A DNA stretch of 64,000 nt from NCBI RefSeq assembly GCF_947242115.1, contig NC_074716.1, positions 41,060,639-41,124,638 on the forward strand, written 5' to 3'. Below, piece after piece: positions 43,323 to 55,100 of the stretch (the stretch's first letter is position 1; the number at the start of each line of letters is the position of its first letter). Both the position numbers and the translations under genes were made by a program. The notes under the pieces are model-generated. The model made no database searches and was not told where the DNA came from. It saw only the letters and a list, made by a program, of their open reading frames with translations. Source of the DNA: Biomphalaria glabrata. Its lineage: Eukaryota > Mollusca > Gastropoda > Planorbidae.

Positions 43323-46300
43323 ATGTCAGCAGCGAGCATCAGTGCAAGTTCTGTTATATTCGTTGTTGTCTTTGCTTGTATGAACTTAGGTAAGTCAAAA
43401 AGTGTTAATTGTGTTTAGCTTTTGCACCTAATTAATTCTGATTTTATTTGTTCATCTTCGAGGCCAGAAAGTGTCAAAGCCGCTATTAATTTTGTGTGGT
43501 TAGTCTATGACGTTAAAAAAAAATATAACCGCTGCTGAAAATCTTTTTTCACCATATTTCGTAGCGTTCTAAATCATAAGTATAAAGGCTAATTTTTTTG
43601 TCTTCTAAATGCGAACCAGGTGAGTTTAAAAATTAGATATCAATCAGTTTTTTTTAAATATAATAATAAAACAAGTATACAATAGCAAATGTAAGTATAA
43701 TAAAGAGAAGATGTGCAATCATATAAAACTTATTTATTTAATTTTCAAAATGTCAAAATGATGCAACAAGTAAAATAAAAAATATATTTAAAAAAAAAAC
43801 AACAAAGGTCATATTCAGTGTAATGGGCTATGTTGCTGTAAAAATAAATTATAAATTTGTCAGTCTGTTGCTAATGTTCAAACTGAGTTGCAGGAAAAAA
43901 AAAGATTTATAAAATTATGTCTTCGGTGAAAAGAATGTTAACATTGAACGCACAACAGAGATATGGCTGCACTTAAATGTTCTTGTCAAATTCCAAAACT
44001 GTGGTCGAAACTGAAATTATTTTTAGCTTTTTTATCAACATACATGGTTAAACTGGATTTAGTGCGTGACAAACTTAATGAGTAAACAAAGAAATAGATT
44101 GGATGTAGCCACTAGAGGAGACCTTTGACTTGCTTTGACTAATTTAAAGATTGACATTTCTAATATTGTCAGACTGAAGGAGGCACAAGGTTCCCATTAG
44201 CTTAATTTCATTTTTTAAAATGAATTCAGCTATAATAATATTTGTGTAGATGATACAATAAAATTTACAATTAAACCTAAAAAAGTAGACTCTAATATTC
44301 AATAACTTAAAAAGGGAATATTCAAAGGTATTGAAAGAAATTCATGACAAAGGTCTTAATTTTTGCATATAATCACTGTAAGTTATTGACATAATTTTTG
44401 TATAATAGTTATGAAATTAACGATCTGTTAATGACAGCATAAAAATTAATAAGTAAATGACACTTTATTCAAATTTGCCTTCTCACGCTTCTTTATTAGT
44501 ATTTTTTTTCTTACAGTGAAAAAAGGGGAGGGGGAGAGCACTGGCTGATTTTCTAAAATAAAGAATATCAAAGGGGGGCGGTAGACCAAAAAAGGTTGAA
44601 GACCACTGATCTAGACCTACAACAATAAGTGTATACGATTAATAATATTTGTACCCATTGTTGACACACTAACCACTCTGCTAGAGAGACTCTTATGAAA
44701 ATAGAAGATTGTAGGCTATAGTTTCTATTGTTTGTTTCAGCTTCGTTACGGACGCGTATAGTTTATTTCCCTTGTTTGAGATACTAAACAAAATAATAAA
44801 TAACCAATAGTAATTAACTAATTGGTTAATTTTTTTAAACTCATTCGTCTGTTGTCAGGTAAAAGAAATAATTGTGCAAAAGTTCAGCACGATCCGAGAT
44901 TTGTTGTTGGAGAAATAACGTATACAAACTTTACAAGACAAACAGACAGACAGACAGAGTGAGTTGATATAAATAAGCTTTGTAAAAAAATCTTTTAAAA
45001 AAGACAATACCTCTTTTATACAACTTATTGAGCAATTATTTTGCTCTCAGTAACTAATGAATAATAGATTAAAAAACAACATTTTTTTACCCCTCCCCCC
45101 CCCCCCCCAATTCTCCCCTTCCCCGAGACTGATTCTAATTATAGCCCTTTAGTTATAGACTAAATACAATGATTTATTCTAATCTTGCATGAAAATGGTC
45201 TACATGCGGAAATACCAGAAGATGTAGAGTATTTTCAAGATTTTTCTAGTTTTCTAGGCTAATTTACCTTTTTTTTTTTACTTTGAAAAATTGTTACGAG
45301 AAAACTTAGAGTTTTTTCCACTTTGGCCAACCAGCTAGTAATTATTTCCCAAAAAGATGTACAGCAACTGTCAAATTTCTAGGAAAATCATTAGAGCCGT
45401 TTTCGAGATTCGTGTGCAGGTTTAGCCCTCCCAGAACGTCCCAGTTTCCATGAAGTTTACTCGAAGTTACGAGTTGAATAGAGGTGTTGTAAAAAAATAA
45501 TTAAATTAACATAAACAGTTCTTGCTCATGAATAGGAGTTTTTCAGAATTGACTAAACAATGTCAAGGACGTTAAACTGAACGCCACTGTTGCAAGCTAA
45601 ATAAAAAAGAATTGATCTCTAATTTGAACCCTATCTCAATGCGTACCAAATCATCTTTGAATCAAATCACCTTTATTATCGATTGCTAGTTGCTCATTTG
45701 TTTTTAGATAAGTCTGAAGGCATAAAGTAAAAGTCCATATTGAGATTGTTCTTTCGGGCTAGAAACAGAAGTTCAAAAAAAAATTTGATTTTTCAGTGCT
45801 AAAAAGGGCACAGAAATGGGGTTGTTCTGGATTTCACCCGAGTCACGTGATTGTTGTGTTTACATCGCGCGTCGTGCTTAGTTTCAGTTAGTTTATAGTG
45901 GGAATCTGAAGCGTTTTAAGTCAATATTTAGTGGTTTCAATTTAGTCATTAGCGCCAAACAATAATTTGTTTATAACAGAAGAATCTAGAGATTTTTTTT
46001 TATAATTTCAAGTAAAACAGATAGTTCAACCTTTGATAGATGGTACCGAAGCGTTGGCATATAGTTTGACAAACTCATACTGAGATCTAGATTTCTTTAT
46101 CTACACTTAAAGTTCAGTTCTTAGCATTTGGGTAACCAACCCTAGAAAAAAAATGTATCACTTTCATCCACCCTGTATATTTAAAAATGTTTGTGAATGT
46201 AAAATCTTTTAAAAATAGAAGAGCAACAGCAATGAAAATATAAAGACCACAATCATGGGCACCCGCAGGATTTTTTGCAGGGGAGTGCAAGTTGCCACCG

Positions 46301-49300
46301 GCTATGGCTCAAAGTCGTATCTTCAACTTTTTTTTATTACAGAGAATATTAAAGAAAAGAACTGGTGCCCCCTCCCCCCCCCCCCATACCTATGTGATAT
46401 TAAGTTCACTGTAAATACTTGTTTCATGAAAAAAAACTAACATGAAAAAATTATTTACTGTTTATCCGTGCGGCCCGTGCATCCCAACGGTCGATCAAAC
46501 AAAAAATGCCAACGCTGCCAAAACTGTCAATAACTTGACTACTGAATGGCTTCTCGTCGCGATGGACAAGCCGGCAATAAACGCTTATCTGGAAGTTCTG
46601 ATATTGTTCTGCACCTTGCAATTCTTGAATCCTTTTAGAATGTAGACAAAGCATGTTGAATTGAACATTATTATTGCTTGAAAAGCGAGACGTGAATGAA
46701 GAAACTAACAAACCAAGATACGGAATGTAAAGTAATATGTAATAATTGGTGTATCTGTCGACTGCAAAGTTTCGGCAGCACTAACTCTGTTCCTCAGCAT
46801 GGTAAAGTTAGTTTTTGATTATTTCATTAATGTGACTGCTGAAGTGCTGTTGAGCGGCCGCCTGTGCTAAGATAGACAGAATGCAACATCACGGAAACTG
46901 GTTCAAGAACGGGTGAATAATTCACGACAATTAAAAGACAACTCAGAAACACAAGAGAAGCAGGCAATGATTACACGTATGTAGTTTGTCTGGTTTCACT
47001 TACAATCGTTATTTTAAAACAGTCAAAGATCTTCTCAAAGTTGTGACTTAAAGCACGAATTAATTTGTGTCCATCGTGTCTCACACAAAAGAGGTAAATT
47101 TAGCACCAAGGTCTGCTTTTGGATATTTTTCACGAATCCTATCCTGAACACAGTTCTGAATGCTACCCATCACGGGGGATACATCGTAGCCTTGGCCGAG
47201 TAGTTTGTCCATGTCTAAACTGTATAATGTATAATGTATTCGCTGACAATGACATTAGATCCAGGCACTGCGTCACTCTTAACAACAGGGACAAAACCAA
47301 TGAATTCTTCTCGAATACAATCGCCATCAACAAATCCAACGCTCAAACATATCAATTCAGCGCCAGAGATATCTGCATTTTCATTAACGAAATACCAAGA
47401 AAACGCAGTCAATTCATGTTGCTGCCGGTGCTCCGTCAATACAAATCAACGTTTTGACTCAGATGACATGGAAAGAACTTTCTTATATCTCTTCAATCAT
47501 AAACTGGTGAACATGTTTAACCTGCTATTTTATTGAACACTAACAATGACCGCAACTCCACTAGACGTAACTACATTGACCAAGTTAACTGCACTCTTCA
47601 ATCTTGTTCAATGAAACGTGTACATATATCAAATCGAAAGACAGCTGGCAAGGATTTGTCCTCCAAGACAAAAAAAAAAACAACAACATAACATTTTATC
47701 ATTTTCTAGGCCTTTACTAAATATAATGATAACTAAAACAGTGTGCACATGGGCGTAGCCAGGATTTTTTTCGTGGGGGGGATTTTTTTTCTCTCCCCCC
47801 AATTATATATATATATGTGTACATAATTAATCTTTATTACATTCTGACCCTTCATTCATTCGGAAGACGTTTATTGTATGCTAGAATAGGTTCTACATGG
47901 AATTAGGGGAAAATTTTAGACTTCCCGCCCTTGCCTGCCGCCAAACACTATTTCCTGTACTGAAAGCCAACAAAATACATATGCTGAGGTATCCACAGTG
48001 CATTATCCTGCTATTAAAAGTTTTATTCAAAAACCTAATCTGCTATTCTTACTGACTTAGATCCTACCGCGCCGTTGGGCGGCAAGCTGCTTCCACAAAA
48101 ATCTGTGAATGTCTTAAGCCTCTACTCACATGCTCTGAGGACCTCTATGAAAGTGTGGCGCAAAATTTGTACCAGGGTGTCCCTGTTTGCGCTTTCATCG
48201 TAATGGCCTCCATGTCATTATGCGTAATTCATTTTGTCGGAGAACATGTCCCGCAAACCTCATGCGACACTCTGTCACAATCTTACTAAGGGGTCGACTC
48301 CAAGTTCGGCATAGAATTTCCTTGATTGAGACCCGATCTCTATAACTGACTCCTAAAATCCGTCTTAGCCATCTTTGTTGAGCCAAATTTAGTCTTTTTC
48401 TATTTCGGCAGATGACTATTCACTGCACTTTATGAATGGAGCCCAGACACTGGTAGAAATTTGTAACCTCTCTTGTCTACGCTATAGGAATTAGGTGACT
48501 GTAGTTTGCTTTAGATTTTATATCGAAAAGGGAAGTTCTATAATCAAAATCATCTGTTGGGGGGGGGGGTTTAAACTAAAAATCTCTGGAGTTTTTTTTT
48601 AACAAATTCAAAACCCACTTAGCTACGCTCATGGAATTTGGTGAATGTAGTTTTTTTGGAATAATATTAAAGAGAGAGGTTTTCAATCTCAAAACTCTTT
48701 GGGGAGATTTTAAACTCGAAACCATCTGGAGGGGTTTTAAACTTTTAAAAAAGCCCTATGGCTTGGTTACGCTCATAGAATTTTGAGTGTGTTATTCCCC
48801 TTTTTTTTAATATTGAAGAGGTATTTTTTTCGCATTAAACCCAGCTGAAGGGATGTTTAAACTCAAAACCCCATTTTGCTACACTAATAGCATTTTGAGT
48901 ATGTAATTTGCTGTTTTATATTGAAGAGGTATTCTTTAGCTTTAAACCCCGCTGAAGGGGGGTTTACACTCAAAACTCCTTTGGCTGCAATCATAGAATT
49001 TTGAGTGTGTAATTTGCTTCTTTTTTATATTGAAGAGGTGTTTTTTAGCTGCAAATCCCGCTGGATTTTGAAACACAAAACCCCTCTTGGCTACGCTCAT
49101 AGAATCTGGTGACTGATGTATGGATAGACTTATACTGAAGAGTGGGTTTATAGTATATTCCGAAAGGGGTTTTAAACAAAATCTTCCTTAACTATTCTCT
49201 TGGAATTTGGGGATTGTCGTTTGTATTTTTTTTTTGTTTAATAGAAGAGAGGGATTTAACTGCAAAGCCCTCTGGTAGGGTGGTTTTAAACTCAAAACCC

Positions 49301-51467
49301 TCTTGGCTTCGCTGGGGCAAGTGATGGTTTAATATTAAAATCTCAACTTAAATAAACAAAATCAAAGCAAAAAATCAGTCACTAAATTCCACCCCTCCCC
49401 CATTTCGCCCATGAGTGTGCAAGTGAAAATAAATCGTCACGACTAACATGCTATATAGAATATTGAATTGCAAGCGCACATGGTCGGACAAGAACTGCAG
49501 AATAGCTTATTCTAGTTTGTTACAATAATAGCTTATCCTTATTAACAAATCGTCTTTTACATTTTGTAAAAAAGGAAGTTAAGATTTTGGTTACCGATAG
49601 CTGCGGGAGGTTTGGACTAGGAAGTAAACTATCTTCAACTCTGAAGGAATATCCGAAACATGTAAAACATTTTACAAACATTTTTTAACATTATTTCAGT
49701 GGGAGCACTAGATGTTAAGCTGCTTCCTAGCAGAAATTAATTGATTTGAAGGTGTAAAAAACTGGCTAAAAGTTGGCTACTCAGAATTCAGAGGGGTGCA
49801 CGGTCAGCCTTCAATCCCTGATAAGCCTAGCCCTAGGCTAGTCTACTAGAACTGTACTTTAGTCCCTCCCTTGCAGCCCCTGCGTGCGCCCATGACCACC
49901 ACGTGACTTAACTTAAAGTAGGTCAGAAATTCGAAACAACCTCATTATCATATAACTTTAAAAAAAACAACTATAGCTTATCAACTTCCTTTATTGTGTA
50001 CATTAGATACACTAAAACGCTAGCTCTTATTCTGCCTCGTATGAAACTCTCCATTAGCAGCCACCTGTGCATGATATGCTTTGTAGGCTAATTGTATAGA
50101 ATATAGACTTACATCTCTTTGTCTACCATCTGGCCGTATTCAGGGCGGCTAGTAAGACTTTATGTATTGAGTTTGATTGAGCGTGCTCATTTATAATTTA
50201 CATTTTGTAAAGGAGGAAGTTAAGATTTTGGTTACCGATAGTTGTTTATAGTTTCTGATATCCACACCTGAAGGTTACCTATAATTTGGATAACTCAAAG
50301 GTAGACCTTGTAACTTATGTTAACAATTACTACTATAATAGTCCAAAACGAAAAGATCCATTGTAGTTTTAATTTTAATTGAATTTAAAAAATCTGCACT
50401 TTGAGCTGTTGCAATAAGTTTAAAATAACGAGAAACTTTTTCAATTATTCCTATCAATGCATTTACCTAACCAAATCCCCTCCCATAGTCTACATTGACT
50501 CTACATCCTTAACTTGAAAAGTTGTTCACCTTTTTAAAAATGTATGATTAAATTACTAACGTTATATATATATGGAAATGATGGCATTCAATTCATTTAG
50601 TTAAAATTACTTCGGCAAAATGCCCGATATCTGATGCTCCATTTAATTTTAACATAAGTTATCATTCCTTTTTTAGGCACTGTCCAACTCTCAGACTCCA
50701 ACAATATTACACAGCCTGACTCTCAAGACAACAGCCCATATGTTGAGGTGAACTGGAGAAGGTCTGAAGAAGATCAAATAGGCCATCATGCGTGTACTGC
50801 CAGAAAACTGGATGACAACAGCGAAGAAGTCACCTGCTCCACCCAAGTCAAGTTTAGACAGAACAGATTAGATGGCTTGTCGGAGAAAACGCAGAGTTTA
50901 CAAGATAGGTTGAAACAACTTGAAGCTACGGTGGAACATAGATTAAACGGCTTGTCGGAGAAAACGCAGAGTTTACAGGACAGGTTGAATCTACTTGAAA
51001 CTACAGTGGAACGCTTTCAAAATGATAATTCCAATGAAGTTTGGTCAAACGTATCTGCAAGAGTTAACACGCTAATTGTTCAACTGAATCACACGAGTGA
51101 TCTGAAACAGAAACTTCTTACAACATCAATTGATATTAACACTATCAAAAACACTTTGTCCAATATCCGCACTGAAGATGGCAAAGTTAATTGTGGACCT
51201 AGCGATCGGTTCAAATTTGTTCCATCGGAGGGTCTAACAAACAGAGTTAATTTCATAAGGGTTAACTTCCAACAACCTTTCTCTAAAATACCACTGATCT
51301 GGGGATCCCTGAGAACAATTGATGTAGACAAAAACACAAATCTAAGATATGTTTTTTCAGTGAGAGAAGTTAATACTACAGGGTTCACTTTAGGATGCCA
51401 TACATGGGGTGATACAAGACTGGCTGGAATAGAATACCAATGGCGAGCAACTACACCGTTCAACTGA
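43323..51467 (+). CDS. secreted coiled-coil H-type lectin (2 exons, 285 aa)
   Basis: Exon 1 (43323-43389) encodes a signal peptide (MSAASISASSVIFVVVFACMNLG). Exon 2 (50677-51467) joins in phase 1 through a 7.3-kb intron. After a short acidic segment come two tandem 25-residue units, R86-H110 and R111-R135 (RLxGLSEKTQSLQDRL...LExTVE), that should form a coiled coil for oligomerisation. A C-terminal H-type lectin domain follows (about residues 187-283) with the family marks VNCG, PLIWGSL, DVDKNTNLR, TGFTLGCHTW and the final W. H-type lectins (Helix pomatia agglutinin type) bind N-acetylgalactosamine and act in snail perivitelline fluid and defence; that role here is inferred. The ATG is the only one giving a signal peptide. 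A CAG near 43300 may be the acceptor of a 5' UTR intron. Confidence 0.88.
43390..44519. other. lectin intron 1, first part
   Basis: AT-rich; no recognised element before 44520. Confidence 0.35.
44560..44612. mobile_element. right end of a hAT-type MITE
   Basis: GGGGGGCGGTAGACCAAAAA followed by AGGTTGAAGACCACTG. In reverse complement it begins CAGTGGTCTTCAACCT, a hAT-type terminus. The left end was not identified. An analogous isolated end lies at 56768-56812 (AAGTTTGAGAACCACTG). Confidence 0.45.
44640..44998 (-). repeat. repeat D copy, reverse, lectin intron
   Basis: In reverse complement it begins AAAGCTTATTTATATCAACTC with (CTGT)n, continues to TCTCAAACAAGGGAAATAAA, and ends near the tRNA-like segment CTAGCAGAGTGGTTAGTGTG. 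Confidence 0.7.
45003..45497 (+). repeat. dispersed repeat E, full copy, lectin intron
   Basis: It begins ACAATACCTCTTTTATACAAC and ends GAGTTGAATAGAGGTGTTGT, with inverted-looking ends. The interior shares TTTCTAGGAAAATCATTAGA with the other copies. Confidence 0.65.
45500..46245. other. lectin intron, unassigned
   Basis: No supported feature. Confidence 0.3.
46441..47445 (-). pseudogene. hAT (DUF4371 / ZMYM1-like) transposase remnant
   Basis: One minus-strand frame reads ADISGAELICLSVGFVDGDC then IREEFIGFVPVVK, the core of DUF4371-type hAT transposases. A second frame just after reads LLGQGYDVSPVMGS, IREKYPKADL and LCETRWTQ, which match the GQGYDGA..M, IR.KYP and CETRW motifs of the family. 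A later piece (46451-46711) has LHSKRIQEL. The order is right, but several frame changes and stops separate the pieces, so it cannot make a transposase. Confidence 0.75.
48060..48425 (-). pseudogene. LINE RT C-terminal fragment inside the 1.67-kb element
   Basis: The minus strand reads LAQQRWLRRILGVSYRDRVS, then FAGHVLRQNELR and, in another frame, a GRPGTNW-like segment and FIEVLRACEWRLK. These are hallmarks of the C-terminal region of non-LTR retrotransposon polyproteins. It is degenerate and truncated at both ends. Confidence 0.7.
48540..49320. repeat. degenerate ~115-bp tandem modules in the 1.67-kb element
   Basis: About six or seven modules repeat GGGGTTTAAACTCAAAACCC, TTGGCTACGCTCATAGAATT, TTGAGTGTGTAATTTGCTT and ATTGAAGAGGTATTTTTTAG in the same order. 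GGCTACGCTCAT inside each module resembles the element terminus GGCTACGCCCATG. Confidence 0.8.
49603..49690 (+). repeat. SINE-2 3' part
   Basis: CTGCGGGAGGTTTGGACTAG, AACTCTGAAGGAATATCCGA and AACATGTAAAACATTTTAC match the SINE-2 3' half. The preceding 45 bp (GGAAGTTAAGATTTTGGTTA) recur at 50215-50243. Confidence 0.75.
49903..50670. other. lectin intron, last part
   Basis: No gene or complete element. It ends in a pyrimidine tract and AG at 50676, the lectin exon 2 acceptor. Confidence 0.4.
50865..51014 (+). repeat. 75-bp coding tandem duplication in the lectin
   Basis: The units 50865-50939 and 50940-51014 are nearly identical (shared run GGCTTGTCGGAGAAAACGCA then GAGTTTACA). Each encodes 25 residues of coiled coil. 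Confidence 0.93.
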
Positions 51468-52135
51468 TATCTATGAGTCTTTTTATATCTCCAACACGAC
51501 ATATGACACAATGAAACATTATGAATGCTTTTTACAAAGCTTATATCAACTCACTCTATTTGTCTGTTTGTACATGTAACATGACACCCAATCTCTCATC
51601 TTGCAGTAAATTTGCACAATTACTTCTTTGGCAACACAAAATTCATAAAAAAATTAATTAGTTAATTAATTAACTATTGGGAATTAATTATTTTGTTTGG
51701 TATCAAACAAAAGAAAAAAATCATAATTGACTAATGTGGTGGAGTAAGCTTAATTAGCTCCCCTTAAATTATGTAAAAAGAAATAGGTGATTGCTTTAAA
51801 GTTTGAAACTAACAATAGATAATTATAAAACCTTCTTTTTTATAAGCATTTCACTGGCACAATGGTTAGTGTGTTAGCTTGAGGAGGCTTGAGCCCTCGA
51901 ATTCGAACTCAGGTCGTTCCCACTTTTTATTTTATTAATGCATTTAAAAAGTGTTCAGGGTAATCTTTACACGATAAATATCTCCTTTCCAAATGGTCCA
52001 GAAAAGTGATGGGACTATAGCGTATTGAGAAATCTTAAAGTATGAAATTGCGCTAAACAATTGATAAAAAATATTTCTAATAGCACTGATTAATTATTGT
52101 AATATATATCTTTTACAAATGTATTTACATGACTG

Positions 52136-55100
52136 CATAGAGTGGGAAGCGTGGTCGAGAGGATATGTTGATATGGTGCGCAAAGGTGCACGCGTTCAAT
52201 ATAATAAAGTATCATTCTCCGCCATGACACTAATGGTTGTTGTTTGTTTATTGCTGACTGTGAACCTAGATCATAATTAACATGGTGGCAGCGGTATATT
52301 AATGATCAGTGGTAATCATTAATCAGTATATAAAGGTTAATTGTTTGCAATAATAAATAGACAACAATTCAAGGCTACGCCGTGCAATGGCAGCTAGAAA
52401 TTTCCTTCCTGTACCCGAGCCGCTCGAGGTAGAAGGAAACATGGCCGCTAATTGGCAAAAGTTTCACCGGAGCTGGCGAAACTATGAGTTAGCCATTAAA
52501 TTGTCGGAAGAATCAGAGGAGGTCAGAGTGGCCACCTTTCTAACAATTATAGGAACAAAAGCGATGGACATATATGATGGTCTTGAAATTGAGAAGGAAA
52601 AAGAAAGAAAGATGGAAGAAATAGTGAACAAATTTGAAAGTGTTTGCATTGGAAAAACGAATGAAACTTATGAGCGCTATGTGTTCAATACTCGTGAACA
52701 GCAAGAAGGCGAGGACATTGACAAGTACATAACAAATCTGAGAAGACTAGCAAAAACTTGTTGTTTTGAACGCCTGGAAGATAGCTTGATTAGAGACAGA
52801 GTAGTTCTTGGTATTAGACAGGAATGCCTCAAAATGAAATTGCTACAAGATAGTAGTCTCACATTGGAAAGGTGCAGAGATATTTGCAGAGCATACGAGA
52901 CCGCCAACAAACAGTTGAGACAAATACAAGCCGACCCTCCAATCATTGAGAAAGTATCAACACCTTCAAGAACAAACATTCAGAAAGGTAAATGCAGGTA
53001 TTGTGGAAGGATTCACGAATAAATTAAAGAAAAGTGCCCTGCATGGGGTAAAATGTGCCTAGCATGCAAGGGGAGACATCATTTTGCTGTGATGTGCAAA
53101 AAGAAAATTCAGCAGGTGTCAGATGATATGTCTAACGATGAAAGACAGCTACAGTCGGACACAAGAGATGATGTCATGATGGTAAAAAATGAATGGGTGA
53201 TGTCTTTGGAGAACTACAAAACGAAAAGGATGACAGCAGTTATGACAGTAAATGGTCATCGTGTAAGGTTTCAAATGGATAGTGGAGCTGATGTAAATAC
53301 CATCCAGGAAAAATACGTAAATAAGAATCAGATAGAAAAGGCAACGCAAAGATTACTAATGTGGAATAAGACTGAAATGAGACCCATAGGGAAAGCCACT
53401 CTAACGACGAGAAATGAGAAAACTAACGAAACATTTGAGGTGGAATATATAGTTGTACCAAATAATCTAGCATACCTTCTAGGTCATGAAACTTTAACAA
53501 GAATGAAGTTAATCAAAGTCAATAAAGATAGGTTCATAGCATCAGTAGTGAATAACCAAGAAGAAGACTATAGTCCAAAGTTTACTGGTGATTTGGGTGA
53601 CTTAGGAGAAGTGTCTTTAAAGATTGATAGCAGCATTAAGCCCAAGGTTCTGCCGTGTAGAAAGATCCCTATTGCTTTACAAGAAAGAGTTAAGGAGGAG
53701 TTAAAGACCCTAGTGCAGAGAGGAATCATAGAACCAGTGATAGAGCCTACAGAGTGGGTGAGTCAGATGGCAATTGTGGAAAAAGCTAATGGAAAAATTA
53801 GGATCTGCATAGATCCACAAGCCCTGAATAAAGTTTTACTAAGGGAATTCTATAATCTTGCTACTTTAGATGACATATTGGCAGATTTGAACGATGCCAA
53901 AATATTCAGCAAATTGGATGTGCAAGAAGCTTTCTGGCATGTCAGACTAGACACAGCGTCATCTAATTTGACAGCAATGATAACCCCTTTTGGTAGATAC
54001 AAATGGAAACGATTACCATTTGGACTGAAAGTGAGTTCAGAAATTTTTCAGAGACGATTAAATCTAGCACTAGAAGGACTGAAAGGCTGTTTCAATTACG
54101 TTGATGATATTATAGTGGTAGGAAGAGGAAGAACGAAAGAAGAAGCACTCAGAAATCATGATATTAACCTAAGAGAGCTGATGAAGAGATGTCAAGAAAA
54201 GAAGATTAAACTGAACCATGAAAAGTCTGTTTTTAGAACAGCTGAGATTAATTTTTTGGGTCATATTATTACAGAAGCAGGAATAAAACCAGACCCGAAC
54301 AAAGTATCTGCGATTTTGAGTTTGAATGCTCCAAAAGATATTTCATCAGTCCGAAGATTCTGTGGCATGGTTCAATATCTTGCAAGATTTGTTCCAGATT
54401 TGTCGACAGATATACAGCCCATAACAGAGTTGATCAGAAAGAACACACCATTTGTTTGATCTGATCAATGCACACGAGCTTTCAACAAGATAAAACAGAA
54501 AATATCGACTCATGGCACATTGATATATTTTGACCCTAACAAAGAGCTTACATTACAAGCAGATAGTAGCCAAAATGGGTTAGGAGCAGCGTTATTACAA
54601 GATGGCAGTCCAATAGCATATGCTTCTAGATCATTAACTGATACTCAGAAAAGATGGGCACAGATTGAAAAAGAATTGTTAGCAGTGGTTGTTGGTTTGG
54701 AACGTTTTGACCAGTATACGTATGGCAGGACAGTTATAGTTCAGAATGACCATAAACCACTGGAAAACATCCTTCAAAAACCACTCAGTTCTGCTCCGAG
54801 AAGGCTACAAAGTCTAATGATGCGTCTTTATCGTTACGATATCCAGTTTCAATATGTCAAAGGCAAAAATTTGTTCATAGCTGATACTTTGAGTAGAGAC
54901 CCATCAGAGGAAAAGAGTGATATCCCTGATGTTTGTGTCAATACAGTCGGACTGGCAATACCAGATGCAGTGCTGGAGAAAGTCAGAATCGAGACAGAGA
55001 AAGATAGAACAATGCAAAAACTTATTCAGTATATCCTAAATGGATGGCCAGACAAACATAATAGTTTACCTGAACTCAAACAATATTTTTCACTAAGAGA

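Larger units (their letters stand above)
47740..49421. mobile_element. 1.67-kb element with perfect 8-bp TSD (AGTGTGCA)
   Basis: The body is 47748-49413. The left end is CATGGGCGTAGCCAGG and the right end, reverse-complemented, is CATGGGCGAAATGGGG; AGTGTGCA flanks at 47740-47747 and 49414-49421. The inside holds a LINE fragment (48060-48425) and a degenerate array at 48540-49320. Noncoding. The perfect duplication suggests it is younger than the surrounding hAT remnant. Confidence 0.85.
46246..49902. mobile_element. probable hAT transposon with broken transposase, in the lectin intron
   Basis: The proposed ends are CATGGGCACCCGCAGG at 46254 and, reverse-complemented, CATGGGCGCACGCAGG at 49894. 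Flanking octamers ACCACAAT (46246-46253) and ACCACCAC (49895-49902) agree at six of eight positions. A decayed hAT transposase lies inside near the left end (46441-47445). A second element (47748-49413) was inserted later. The assignment of both ends to one element is an inference from the matching termini and the transposase. Confidence 0.55.
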
